Numbered from the stretch's first letter, positions 17,714 to 26,466 are shown. The stretch: 64,000 nt of DNA from an uncultured Bacteroides sp. (GCA_900544675.1 UQVZ01000006.1:1-64000), one strand, 5' to 3'. Made by a program: numbers and translations. Notes: a model not told the origin generated them from the sequence alone.

Positions 17714-17748
17714 CATCACAGGGGATTGAGGGATACACAGACTTTTTT

Positions 17749-17874
17749 GAAACGCAGATTCACGCGGATTTTCGCAGATTATTGGATAGTAAATAAATTA
17801 TGTTCTTGTGTGTCCTTTTATCCTCTTGGACGGTAAGTGAATAATCTGGGGCTATTTGTGTCTATCTGCGTTTC
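17749..17874. repeat. Intergenic palindromic element with CGCAGATT words
   Basis: GAAACGCAGAT at 17749-17759 pairs perfectly with ATCTGCGTTTC at 17864-17874, and AGATTATT (17776-17783) pairs with AATAATCT (17840-17847). The left half repeats the word CGCAGATT/CGCGGATT. The element ends 11 bases before the phosphatase start and belongs to the same style as the repeats at 33030 and 58353. Confidence 0.5.
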
Positions 17875-17885
17875 GATTAGTTTGA

Positions 17886-19178
17886 ATGACGATGAAAAGA
17901 TTGTTTTTGCTCGTTCCCTTGTTTTGCGCCTCACTGGTAGTGTCGGCGCAGAGCGCGAGAGACGAAATCCGCCGCAATCCGGAACTGGCGGCAGGAAAGT
18001 ATTATGCGTATCAGGCTCCCGATGTCGAGCTGACTCCTGTTCCCGAAGGTTACGAACCTTTCTACATCTCTGTTTTTGCCCGCCACGGCTCGCGTTACCT
18101 CACCAAACAGAAGAAGTACGACAAGCCTTTGACCATCCTCCGTGACGCGGAGAAGCAAGGCATATTGACCGCAGACGGCAAGCGTGCGCTGAAGGTAGTA
18201 GAGAGCCTGGCGAAAGAAGCCGAGGGACATTACGGCGAACTGACGCCAAAGGGTGCGCAACAGCATCGCGACCTGGTGCGCCGAATGTTCAACCGTTATC
18301 CCGAAGTGTTTGCCGATGGTGTCCACGTCGATGCCCGTTCTACTTACAAAACCCGCGCTTTCCTCTCGATGACCGCAGGGTGCGTAGAGCTGAAAGGCCT
18401 GAACCCGAAGTTGAACATCACCAACGATGCGAGCAACCACGACCTGTATTATATAAAGTATAAGAACGAGCCTTACGAGGCAGTCCACTTGGCGAATATG
18501 GATTCGGTATATCGTGCCGCCGACAGTGTGTATGTACATCCTGCCCGCCTGATGAAGCAGCTCTTCACCCGTCCCGATGCGGTGAAAGACCCTGCGGGAT
18601 TGATGATGGACCTCTTCGAACTGGACGGCATCAGCCAGAGCAGCTACAGCCAGCCTGACCTTGCCTTTCTTTTTACCGCCGATGAGCGTTACGACCTGTG
18701 GCAGCGCAACAACTTCGAGTGGTATTACGAGAAAGGAGCCTCTCCCCTGAGCGATGCTTGCATGTATAAGTTGGAGCGTAATTTGCTCCGTAATTTCATC
18801 GAGACGGCAGATACGGTTATTGCCTCACGGCAAAAATGCGTTACTCTGCGTTACGGACACGATACCAACCTGGCGCCGTTGGCTGTACTGATGGGTTGCG
18901 ACCGTTTGTCGATGTCTACAGCCGACTGGCAGCGGATAGCCGATACATACCGCACGTACCGCATCATTCCGATGTGTGGCAATGTGCAGCTTGTGTTCTT
19001 CCGCAAGCCGGGCAACGATGACATCCTGGTGAAACTCCTGCTCAACGAGCGTGAAGTGACATTGCCCGTATCGACAGATTATGCGCCTTACTATCACTGG
19101 AAAGACGTGCGTGCCTATTGGCAGCAGGTCGCCGATTCCATCACCTTGCCTCAGGTTGAGGTGACACAAGAAGATTAA
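17886..19178 (+). CDS. Secreted histidine acid phosphatase
   Basis: A signal peptide (MTMKRLFLLVPLFCASLVVSAQS) sends this 430-residue protein to the periplasm or the outside. The active-site motif is RHGSR at 66-70, where His67 would be phosphorylated. The proton-donor pair is His-Asp in RYGHDTNLAPL near residue 324. Clade 2 histidine phosphatases of this kind remove phosphate from inositol phosphates or sugar phosphates. Bacteroides MINPP-type phytases have RHGSRY too, but as I remember them they use a His-Ala-Glu donor, so the His-Asp here argues against calling it MINPP. ATG 17892 is an equally good start. A terminator follows 17 bases after the stop. Confidence 0.82.
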   Translation: MTMKRLFLLVPLFCASLVVSAQSARDEIRRNPELAAGKYYAYQAPDVELTPVPEGYEPFYISVFARHGSRYLTKQKKYDKPLTILRDAEKQGILTADGKRALKVVESLAKEAEGHYGELTPKGAQQHRDLVRRMFNRYPEVFADGVHVDARSTYKTRAFLSMTAGCVELKGLNPKLNITNDASNHDLYYIKYKNEPYEAVHLANMDSVYRAADSVYVHPARLMKQLFTRPDAVKDPAGLMMDLFELDGISQSSYSQPDLAFLFTADERYDLWQRNNFEWYYEKGASPLSDACMYKLERNLLRNFIETADTVIASRQKCVTLRYGHDTNLAPLAVLMGCDRLSMSTADWQRIADTYRTYRIIPMCGNVQLVFFRKPGNDDILVKLLLNEREVTLPVSTDYAPYYHWKDVRAYWQQVADSITLPQVEVTQED

Positions 19179-19194
19179 AATCTAAATCTTTATT

Positions 19195-19222
19195 CGGGGA
19201 GAGTTGTTCCGCTCCCCGTTTT
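19195..19222 (+). terminator. Terminator of the phosphatase gene
   Basis: CGGGGAG pairs with CTCCCCG around a ten-base loop and is followed by TTTT. Confidence 0.7.
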
Positions 19223-19432
19223 AAGCTTTAATCAGATTTTCGAAAACCACTGTAGATTGTCTTTTTGTGTATGTCGATTGTGGATGTGTTGTCTTAAAGT
19301 ATCCATAAAACTGCTATTAATTTCTTGACTTTTTAAGTATTGGTATAATAGCTGGAATGATATTGTTGCAGCTGATTTCTCCATTTGTCTTGCTATTTTA
19401 TTGCTTTTCTCGTTTAATTGAGAGAAAATCCG

Positions 19433-19440
19433 TATCTTTG
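19433..19440 (+). promoter_or_regulatory. -7 element for ftsY-rimO
   Basis: TATCTTTG matches TAnnTTTG and leaves a leader of about 90 bases before ftsY. No clear TTTG is found 19-21 bases upstream. The rest of the 358-base gap holds only the preceding terminator and AT-rich sequence without a supportable gene. Confidence 0.5.
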
Positions 19441-19536
19441 CAAAGAGAAGAAGACCGAAAATCTGCGTCGGATCCGTCAGGAAAGGTGTGGAAAGGGCTT
19501 TTTTATAATTGCAGATAACATAAAGATATATATTGT

Positions 19537-20499
19537 ATGGGAATTTTTAGTTTTTTCTCGAAGGAAAAGAAAGAAACGTTGGATAAAGGGTTGTCGAAAA
19601 CCAAGCAAAGCGTATTCAGCAAGATTGCCCGTGCCGTAGCCGGTAAATCGAAGGTGGATGACGAAGTGTTGGATAATCTGGAAGAGGTGCTGATTACCTC
19701 GGATGTAGGTGTGGAAACGACACTGAAAATCATCAAACGCATTGAAAAACGGGTGGCACAGGACAAGTATATCAATACGGAAGAACTGAACAACATTTTG
19801 CGTGAAGAAATAGCGTCCTTGCTGACAGAAAACAACAGCGTAGATGCCGACGACTTTGATATCCCGACAGAAAAGACGCCTTACGTCATTATGGTAGTAG
19901 GGGTAAACGGAGTGGGCAAGACCACGACTATCGGCAAACTGGCTTATCAGTTTAAGAAAGCGGGCAAATCGGTTTACCTGGGGGCAGCCGATACCTTCCG
20001 TGCCGCTGCTGTAGAACAGCTTGTGATATGGGGAGAGCGGGTAGGAGTGCCTGTAGTAAAACAGAAGATGGGTTCCGATCCGGCTTCGGTGGCTTTTGAC
20101 ACATTAAGTTCGGCGGTTGCCAATCATGCGGATGTGGTCATCATCGATACGGCCGGACGCTTGCATAACAAAATCGGTCTGATGAACGAGCTGACGAAAA
20201 TCAAGAACGTCATGAAGAAAGTGGTGCCAGACGCTCCTCACGAAGTGTTGCTGGTTCTTGACGGTTCTACCGGACAGAACGCTTTCGAGCAAGCCAAGCA
20301 GTTCACGCTGGCTACCGAAGTCAACGCGATGGCCATTACCAAGCTGGACGGAACTGCCAAGGGAGGCGTTGTCATCGGCATCTCCGATCAGTTCAAGATT
20401 CCTGTCAAATATATCGGACTGGGCGAAGGCATGGAAGACTTGCAGATTTTCCGCCGCCGCGAATTTGTAGATTCACTGTTTGGAACAACGGATAAATGA
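19537..20499 (+). CDS. ftsY: Signal recognition particle receptor
   Basis: FtsY is the GTPase that receives ribosome-SRP complexes at the membrane and hands them to the Sec translocon. The 320-residue protein has a four-helix N domain (about 1-100) and a GTPase domain with GVNGVGKTT at 122-130, DTFRAAA at 152-158, DTAGR near 205 and TKLDGTAKGG near 269. The long acidic region found in Escherichia coli is absent; the N-terminus is short and basic (MGIFSFFSKEKKE). It overlaps rimO by four bases (ATGA), so the two are translationally coupled. In other Bacteroides I remember ftsY following rpmB-rpmG; here it follows a phosphatase gene. Confidence 0.95.
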   Translation: MGIFSFFSKEKKETLDKGLSKTKQSVFSKIARAVAGKSKVDDEVLDNLEEVLITSDVGVETTLKIIKRIEKRVAQDKYINTEELNNILREEIASLLTENNSVDADDFDIPTEKTPYVIMVVGVNGVGKTTTIGKLAYQFKKAGKSVYLGAADTFRAAAVEQLVIWGERVGVPVVKQKMGSDPASVAFDTLSSAVANHADVVIIDTAGRLHNKIGLMNELTKIKNVMKKVVPDAPHEVLLVLDGSTGQNAFEQAKQFTLATEVNAMAITKLDGTAKGGVVIGISDQFKIPVKYIGLGEGMEDLQIFRRREFVDSLFGTTDK

Positions 20500-21797
20500 G
20501 AAAAAATACAATTGACATTATTACCTTGGGCTGCTCGAAAAACCTGGTTGACTCGGAAAAGTTGATGAAGCAGCTTGAGGCAAACGGTTATAAAGTGACC
20601 CACGACAGCGAACACCCGCACGGGGAAATCGCCGTTATCAATACATGCGGATTCATCGGCGATGCCAAGGAAGAATCCATCAACATGATTCTGGAATTTT
20701 GCCAGGCTAAAGAAGAAGGACGGCTGAAAAAGCTATACGTAATGGGCTGTTTGTCCGAACGTTACCTGCACGACCTTGAAGCAGAGATTCCACAGGTAGA
20801 CAAGTTCTACGGGAAATTCAACTGGGATGAGTTGCTGGCCGATTTGGGCAAGGCTTATCATCCGGACCTGGCTATCGAACGTTGCCTGACTACCCCCAAG
20901 CATTATGCTTATCTGAAGATTTCGGAAGGCTGTGACCGTAAGTGCGCGTACTGCGCCATTCCCATCATTACAGGCAAACATCAGTCGCGTCCGATGGAGG
21001 AGATTCTTGACGAAGTCCGTCTGCTGGTGTCGCAAGGCGTGAAAGAATTTCAGGTAATAGCGCAAGAGCTGACTTATTACGGCGTAGACCTCTACAAGAA
21101 GCAGATGTTGCCTGAACTGATAGAACGCATGGCTGACATACCAGGCGTAAAGTGGATTCGTCTGCATTACGCTTATCCTGCCCGTTTCCCTCAAGACTTA
21201 TTCCGCGTGATGCGCGAACACGACAATGTGTGCAAGTACATGGATATTGCCTTGCAGCACGTCAGCGACAATATGTTGCAGCGGATGCGGCGTCATGTGA
21301 CGAAGGAAGAAACATACGCCCTGGTAGAACAGTTCCGCAAGGAAGTGCCGGGCATCTGTCTGCGCACGACGCTGATGGTGGGATTTCCCGGCGAGACCGA
21401 ACAGGATTTCGAAGAACTGAAAGAGTTTGTGCGTTATGCCCGTTTCGACCGCATGGGTGCCTTTGCCTATTCGGAAGAAGAAGGCACATATTCGGCAAAG
21501 CATTATAAAGATGATGTCCCGGAAGAAGTGAAGCAACAGCGTCTGGATGAGCTGATGGAAATCCAGCAGGAGATATCAGGCGAGTTGTGTCATGCCAAGA
21601 TAGGCAAGGAGTTCCAGATTATCATCGACCGCAAAGAAGGCGAGTATTACATCGGGCGTACCGAGTTCGACTCTCCCGAAGTAGACCCCGAAGTGTTGGT
21701 GAAAAGCGAAGGCAAGATATTGCATACAGGTTCCTTCCATCGGGTGAAGGTGTATGATGCCGACGATTTTGATTTGTATGCTGAGTTAGTGAATTAG
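20496..21797 (+). CDS. rimO: Ribosomal protein S12 methylthiotransferase
   Basis: RimO is a radical-SAM enzyme that adds a methylthio group to an aspartate of ribosomal protein S12. The 433-residue protein has the three N-terminal cluster cysteines (Cys13 in LGCSKN, Cys51 and Cys85 in GCLSERY). The radical-SAM triad CDRKCAYC carries Cys146, Cys150 and Cys153, and a C-terminal TRAM domain contains GEYYIGRTEFDSPEVD. The LGCSKNLVDSE start and SPEVD end distinguish RimO from the tRNA enzyme MiaB. It overlaps ftsY by four bases and is followed 39 bases later by an HU gene. Confidence 0.94.
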   Translation: MRKNTIDIITLGCSKNLVDSEKLMKQLEANGYKVTHDSEHPHGEIAVINTCGFIGDAKEESINMILEFCQAKEEGRLKKLYVMGCLSERYLHDLEAEIPQVDKFYGKFNWDELLADLGKAYHPDLAIERCLTTPKHYAYLKISEGCDRKCAYCAIPIITGKHQSRPMEEILDEVRLLVSQGVKEFQVIAQELTYYGVDLYKKQMLPELIERMADIPGVKWIRLHYAYPARFPQDLFRVMREHDNVCKYMDIALQHVSDNMLQRMRRHVTKEETYALVEQFRKEVPGICLRTTLMVGFPGETEQDFEELKEFVRYARFDRMGAFAYSEEEGTYSAKHYKDDVPEEVKQQRLDELMEIQQEISGELCHAKIGKEFQIIIDRKEGEYYIGRTEFDSPEVDPEVLVKSEGKILHTGSFHRVKVYDADDFDLYAELVN

Positions 21798-21835
21798 TTA
21801 CACCGACTCCAACTTTATGCGAAAAAAATAATAGT

Positions 21836-22129
21836 ATGAACAACAAGGAACTTACAGGAGAACTTTCCCGTCGGTTGGGATATACCAATAAAGATGCTGC
21901 CCAGCTCATTGCTTCGATGGTAGACATCATGGGCGAGCAGCTTCAGGAAGGCAAATCATGTGTTTTTGCCGGCTTCGGCACGTTCGAAGTGAAGAAAAAG
22001 CTGGAAAGGATTGTGGTCAATCCGGTATCCAAACAACGTTTCCTGGTTCCTCCTAAACTTATTCTTTCCTTCAAGCCGGCTGCGGCATTGAAGGAAAAAT
22101 TTAAAAGCGTTCCGTTGGCTGATGAATGA
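21836..22129 (+). CDS. HU family DNA-binding protein
   Basis: This 97-residue protein is a member of the HU/IHF family of nucleoid proteins. It has the helical N-terminal half (LTGELSRRLGYTNKDAAQLI) and the beta-arm region FAGFGTFEVKKKLERIVV, then VSKQRFLVPPKLILSFKP. The arm lacks the usual RxGRNPxTG sequence of canonical HU, which suggests altered DNA contacts. Its stop overlaps the start of the next gene by eight bases. The two HU-type genes are therefore coupled and may form a heterodimer, as IHF subunits do; that pairing is inference. Confidence 0.85.
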   Translation: MNNKELTGELSRRLGYTNKDAAQLIASMVDIMGEQLQEGKSCVFAGFGTFEVKKKLERIVVNPVSKQRFLVPPKLILSFKPAAALKEKFKSVPLADE

Positions 22130-23129
22130 AAAACTGACCTTACAGGAGTTAAGCGAGTTGCTGGCAAAACGCCATCAGATGGAACAGGCAGATGCCGATG
22201 CATTTGTCCGTACTTTTTTTGCCTTGGTGGAAGAAGCCTTGGCTGCCGACAAGTATGTAAAGGTAAAAGGCTTGGGTACGTTTAAACTGATTGATGTCGA
22301 TGCACGCGAAGGAGTGGATGTCAATTCGGGCGAACGGATAGAGATACAAAGTCACTCGCGTATTTCGTTTACGCCCGATGCTTCCATGCGTGACGGGGTA
22401 AATAGACCTTTCAGCCATTTTGAGACCGTGCTTTTGAACGAGTCTACCCATTTCGACGACATGGTGGAAGAAACGGAAACACTTACTTCCGGTGATGATG
22501 CGGCTCAAGATGTTGCTGTACCCGACCAGGAATTTCAACTTGTCCAGACGCTGCAAGAAGCAGAGTCGCCAGCAGAAGAAAAGCCGGCACCGGCACCTCT
22601 GCCTGTGGGAACAAATGCAGAAGAAGATACCGGTAGAAGAAAGTACCGCCTGCCGTGGTGTTTCATAGCTTCCATGCTGTTGATTGGCATATTGATTGGC
22701 GGAGTGATTGTATGGGTCATGTTGTCGGGCAGGCAATATATACCCGAATCGGTTGTCCGGACTTTGACCGAGGAAAAAGCCAGCCAGCCAGGCGGACAGC
22801 TTCCTGCTGTGCGGACTGATACGGTTGCTCCTCCTGCCAAGCATGAACCTATCGTGTTGCCTGCCCTTTCGGGTCAGAGCACGGACAAGTCTTCCCAAAG
22901 AACTCCGCCGGTTTATCTGTCGGACACCATACGATATACTATTGCAGGCACGCTTACCACGCATACCTTGCGCAGAGGCGAAAGTCTGGCACGTCTGGCA
23001 CAACGCTTTTATGGGAATAAAAACCTGTGGCCTTACCTGGCACGGCATAACCGCGATGTACTTAAAGATGCCAATGATATTCCGGTAGGCACCCTCATAC
23101 GCATCCCAAAGCTGGAGCCGAGAAAATAG
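22122..23129 (+). CDS. Membrane-spanning HU-LysM protein
   Basis: This 335-residue protein joins three parts. Residues 1-95 are an HU/IHF-like DNA-binding domain (LTLQELSELLAKRH, then VKVKGLGTFKLIDVDAREGV). After an acidic, proline-rich linker there is one transmembrane segment at about 180-201 (FIASMLLIGILIGGVIVWVM). The C-terminus (about 278-330) is a LysM-like domain (HTLRRGESLARLAQRFYG, then NDIPVGTLIRIPK), which in other proteins binds peptidoglycan. If the N-terminus is cytoplasmic, the positive residues before the membrane segment (GRRKYR) fit a topology with the LysM domain in the periplasm. It could thus tie DNA to the cell wall. The coupled HU gene just upstream could be its DNA-binding partner. 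The domains are clear; the tethering role is inference. Confidence 0.85.
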   Translation: MNEKLTLQELSELLAKRHQMEQADADAFVRTFFALVEEALAADKYVKVKGLGTFKLIDVDAREGVDVNSGERIEIQSHSRISFTPDASMRDGVNRPFSHFETVLLNESTHFDDMVEETETLTSGDDAAQDVAVPDQEFQLVQTLQEAESPAEEKPAPAPLPVGTNAEEDTGRRKYRLPWCFIASMLLIGILIGGVIVWVMLSGRQYIPESVVRTLTEEKASQPGGQLPAVRTDTVAPPAKHEPIVLPALSGQSTDKSSQRTPPVYLSDTIRYTIAGTLTTHTLRRGESLARLAQRFYGNKNLWPYLARHNRDVLKDANDIPVGTLIRIPKLEPRK

Positions 23130-23207
23130 CCGACGGGTTATTTTAAAAAACTTTAGTCCAATAAGATTTAAATAGGAAGCGGCAGCTACTTTTTTTAATA
23201 AAAATTA

Positions 23208-23239
23208 GTTGTAGCTGTTAATATAATGCCGTACTTTTG
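23208..23239 (+). promoter_or_regulatory. Promoter of the bat operon
   Basis: TACTTTTG at 23232-23239 is a perfect -7 element. GTTG at 23208-23211, 20 bases upstream, approximates the TTTG -33 element. The moxR-type gene starts 73 bases downstream. Confidence 0.65.
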
Positions 23240-23311
23240 AAACCGATTAAAAATACGCAGGTTGCGTATGGAAAAATAGAATACTAAAAACATAAAAAAT
23301 AACAGAAAACT

Positions 23312-24307
23312 ATGGCTGAAGCTATTGATATTCGTGCGTTGAATGAACGAATAGAACGCGAAAGTGCGTTTGTAACTAACCTGATGGCTGGTATGGACCA
23401 GGTGATTGTAGGACAGAAACATTTGGTAGAATCGTTATTGATTGGTTTGTTGTCGGACGGACACATCCTGTTGGAAGGTGTGCCTGGTTTGGCAAAGACC
23501 TTGGCTATCAAGACTCTTGCATCGCTGATTGACTCTAAATACAGCCGTGTCCAGTTTACTCCGGACTTATTGCCTGCCGATATTCTCGGTACCATGATAT
23601 ACAGTCAGAAAGACGAGCGCTTCGTAACCAATAAAGGACCTATCTTCGCCAACTTCATCTTGGCTGATGAAATCAACCGTGCCCCGGCAAAAGTGCAGAG
23701 CGCTTTGCTGGAAGCGATGCAGGAACGCCAGGTGACATTGGGTAAAGAGACCTTCGATTTGCCGTCGCCTTTCCTCGTCATGGCAACCCAGAACCCGATA
23801 GAGCAGGAAGGAACCTATCCGCTTCCGGAAGCGCAGGTCGACCGTTTTATGCTGAAAGTGATTATCGATTATCCGAAACTGGAAGAGGAAAAGAAAATCA
23901 TCCGCCAGAACATTTCAGGCGAAAAGATTCAGATTCGCCCGATTCTGAAGGCAGAAGACATCATCGAGGCTCGTCGCGTAGTGCATCAGGTATATTTGGA
24001 CGAAAAAATCGAACAGTATATCGCCGATATCGTATTCGCTACCCGTTATCCGGAAAAATATGACTTGAAGGACCTGAAGGGATTGATTGGCTTCGGCGGC
24101 TCTCCGCGTGCATCCATCAATCTGGCTTTGGCAGCCCGCAGCTACGCGTTTATCAAACGCCGCGGATACGTTATTCCCGAAGATGTACGTGCCGTCGCAC
24201 ACGATGTATTGCGTCACCGTATCGGTCTGACTTACGAGGCTGAAGCGACCAACGTCACTTCGGACGAAATCGTAAGCAAGATTCTGAACAAGGTAGAAGT
24301 GCCCTAA
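23312..24307 (+). CDS. MoxR-family AAA ATPase of the bat operon
   Basis: MoxR ATPases act as chaperones that assemble or activate partner complexes, often with von Willebrand factor A proteins. The 331-residue protein has the Walker A loop GVPGLAKT at 56-63, Walker B FILADE with the catalytic glutamate at 120, sensor Asn161 in ATQNPIEQEGTYPLPEAQ, and the lid domain at the C-terminus. It is the first gene of an operon in which DUF58 and VWA proteins follow, the standard arrangement. A 148-base gap with a strong hairpin separates it from the DUF58 gene. Confidence 0.92.
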   Translation: MAEAIDIRALNERIERESAFVTNLMAGMDQVIVGQKHLVESLLIGLLSDGHILLEGVPGLAKTLAIKTLASLIDSKYSRVQFTPDLLPADILGTMIYSQKDERFVTNKGPIFANFILADEINRAPAKVQSALLEAMQERQVTLGKETFDLPSPFLVMATQNPIEQEGTYPLPEAQVDRFMLKVIIDYPKLEEEKKIIRQNISGEKIQIRPILKAEDIIEARRVVHQVYLDEKIEQYIADIVFATRYPEKYDLKDLKGLIGFGGSPRASINLALAARSYAFIKRRGYVIPEDVRAVAHDVLRHRIGLTYEAEATNVTSDEIVSKILNKVEVP

Positions 24308-24385
24308 CAGGAAAACGGTAGGGCAAGCCACGCGGTTTGCCGTACAGACTGTGTTCAGGAGAATAAACGGACAAAATGAAAAAAA

Positions 24386-24434
24386 CGTCACAGGCAGGCA
24401 CGGATTGCAGATGAATCGGTGTCTGTCTGTGACG
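24386..24434 (+). other. Strong intercistronic hairpin in the bat operon
   Basis: CGTCACAGGCAGGCAC (24386-24401) pairs over all 16 bases with GTGTCTGTCTGTGACG (24419-24434), two pairs being G-U, around a 17-base loop. No T run follows, so it is not a standard terminator. It may stabilise the upstream moxR message or mark a processing site, giving unequal amounts of the ATPase and the proteins behind it. Confidence 0.6.
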
Positions 24435-24455
24435 GATACAATAAAGTAGGAACAG

Positions 24456-25325
24456 ATGGAAACAAGTGAATTGTTAAAACGGGTGCGTCAGATTGAAATC
24501 AAGACCCGCGGATTGTCGAGCAATATCTTTGCCGGGCAATACCATTCGGCCTTTAAGGGCAGGGGTATGGCTTTCTCGGAGGTGCGCGAGTATCAATTTG
24601 GCGATGATGTGCGTGATATAGACTGGAACGTGACTGCCCGCTTCGACAAGCCATTCGTCAAGGTATTCGAGGAAGAACGTGAGCTGACTGTCATGCTGCT
24701 GGTAGATGTTTCGAACAGCCTGGATTTCGGTACAGTGCACCAGATGAAGAAAGATATGGTGACCGAAATTGCCGCTACGGTGGCATTCTCGGCCATTCAG
24801 AATAACGATAAAATCGGCGTTATCTTTTTTTCCGACCGCATTGAGAAATTCATTCCGCCCAAGAAAGGGCGCAAACATATCCTTTACATCATCCGTGAAC
24901 TGCTCGACTTCCAGCCGACAAGCAAACGTACTGACATACAGTGTGCCATCGAATACCTGACCAATGTATTGAAGAAGCGTTGTACGGCATTCATGCTGAG
25001 TGACTTTATCGACGACCACGACTATCAGAATGCGTTGACCATAGCCAACCGCAAGCATGATGTGGTGGCCTTGCAAGTGTACGACCGGCGTATGGAAGAG
25101 CTGCCCGACGTAGGCTTGATGAAGGTACGCGATGCCGAAACAGGGCACGAACAGTGGATAGATACGTCATCGAAAACTTTGCGGAACGCGCATCATGCCT
25201 GGTGGGCAGAGCGCCAGCAGAAGCTGAACGATATCTTTACACACAGCAATGTCGACGCGGTATCGGTACGCACGGACCAGGATTATGTGAAAGCATTGCT
25301 GAACTTATTTGCAAAACGAAATTGA
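24456..25325 (+). CDS. DUF58 protein of the bat operon
   Basis: The 289-residue cytoplasmic protein shows the DUF58 signature EVREYQFGDDVRDIDWNVTA at about 46-65. It then has a VWA-like fold with the metal-site motif DVSNSL near 85-90 and a matching MLSDFIDDHD further on. Proteins of this type are encoded next to MoxR ATPases and are thought to be their partners. It precedes the BatD-like gene by 8 bases and is surely cotranscribed. The molecular function is unknown for the family as a whole. Confidence 0.88.
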   Translation: METSELLKRVRQIEIKTRGLSSNIFAGQYHSAFKGRGMAFSEVREYQFGDDVRDIDWNVTARFDKPFVKVFEEERELTVMLLVDVSNSLDFGTVHQMKKDMVTEIAATVAFSAIQNNDKIGVIFFSDRIEKFIPPKKGRKHILYIIRELLDFQPTSKRTDIQCAIEYLTNVLKKRCTAFMLSDFIDDHDYQNALTIANRKHDVVALQVYDRRMEELPDVGLMKVRDAETGHEQWIDTSSKTLRNAHHAWWAERQQKLNDIFTHSNVDAVSVRTDQDYVKALLNLFAKRN

Positions 25326-25333
25326 GAAAAGAG

Positions 25334-26446
25334 ATGAAGAAATACACCTTATTATATATATATGGCAAAAGGCTGCTGAAGACATTGGGCTGTATGTTGG
25401 CTTGGTGGTTTCTTGCTGTCCCGAAAGCTGATGCACAAGTGACGGTGGACGCTACCATCGACTCCTTGCAACTGCTTATCGGCGAGCAGGCGAAAATCAA
25501 ACTTCAAGTCAGCATGAACGCCAACCAGAAGCTGCAGCTCCCTTTGCTGCGGGATACACTGGTGGCGGGAGTAGAGGTGCTGGATGTAGCCAAGCCGGAT
25601 ACTCAATTGCTGAACGAAGACAAGCGGTGGTTAATCTCGCAGGAATATACAGTCACTTCGTTTGATTCGGCTTTGTATTATTTGCCTCCTTTCGAGGTTA
25701 AGGTAGACGGAAAGCCTTATCTTTCGAAAGCTCTGGCTCTGAAAGTCTATTCGATTCCGGTAGACACGTTGCATCCCGACCAGTTCTTTGGACCTAAGGA
25801 TATTCGTGAAGTGCCTATTACGTGGGACGATGTCGCACCTTTGGTTTATGCAGCCATTTTGATGCTGATATTGGGAGCATTGGCGGTATTCCTGGTTATC
25901 CGTTACCGCGACAACAAGCCTATCATCAAGATTATCAAGATTGAGCCTAAGCTTCCGCCTCACCAGGTGGCAATGAAGAAAATCGAGGAGATAAAGGCTG
26001 ATAAACAGGTTCAGCGTGAAGACCCGAAACTGTATTATACGGAACTGACAGAGGCTATCCGTACGTATATCAAGGACCGATTCGGATTCAATGCGATGGA
26101 GATGACTTCTACCGAAATCATCGAACACCTGTTGCAGGAAAAAGACCAACAGTCTATCGACGACCTGAAACTGCTGTTCGAGACAGCCGACCTGGTGAAG
26201 TTTGCCAAACATGCGCCGTTGATGAACGAGAACGACATGAATCTGGTAAATGCCATCGACTTCATCAATCAGACCAAAGTAGAAGAAGACCCGAACGCGA
26301 AAAAAGAACCGACAGAAATCCGTGTAGAAGAAAAACGGTCGAAACAAGGACGTATCGCACTTATATGCAGCATTGCAGTGGTAAGTATCGGAGCTGTGAT
26401 ATGCGTATATCTCGTCGTGCGGAACATCATAGATTTGTTTTTCTAA
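25334..26446 (+). CDS. BatD-like membrane protein
   Basis: The 370-residue protein has an N-terminal signal or anchor (LGCMLAWWFLAVPKADAQ). A beta-rich periplasmic part follows that resembles the start of BatD (IDSLQLLIGEQAKIKLQVSM, FEVKVDGKPYLSKAL), and then membrane segments near 175-195 and 345-365. A helical cytoplasmic domain of the kind also seen at the end of BatD lies between them (DPKLYYTELTEAIRTYIKDR). I start it at ATG 25334, eight bases after the DUF58 stop; an upstream extension would overlap DUF58 heavily. Its place between DUF58 and batA suggests it belongs to the Bat membrane complex. Confidence 0.75.
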   Translation: MKKYTLLYIYGKRLLKTLGCMLAWWFLAVPKADAQVTVDATIDSLQLLIGEQAKIKLQVSMNANQKLQLPLLRDTLVAGVEVLDVAKPDTQLLNEDKRWLISQEYTVTSFDSALYYLPPFEVKVDGKPYLSKALALKVYSIPVDTLHPDQFFGPKDIREVPITWDDVAPLVYAAILMLILGALAVFLVIRYRDNKPIIKIIKIEPKLPPHQVAMKKIEEIKADKQVQREDPKLYYTELTEAIRTYIKDRFGFNAMEMTSTEIIEHLLQEKDQQSIDDLKLLFETADLVKFAKHAPLMNENDMNLVNAIDFINQTKVEEDPNAKKEPTEIRVEEKRSKQGRIALICSIAVVSIGAVICVYLVVRNIIDLFF

Positions 26447-26466
26447 CCAATTAAACCGAAGGAACT

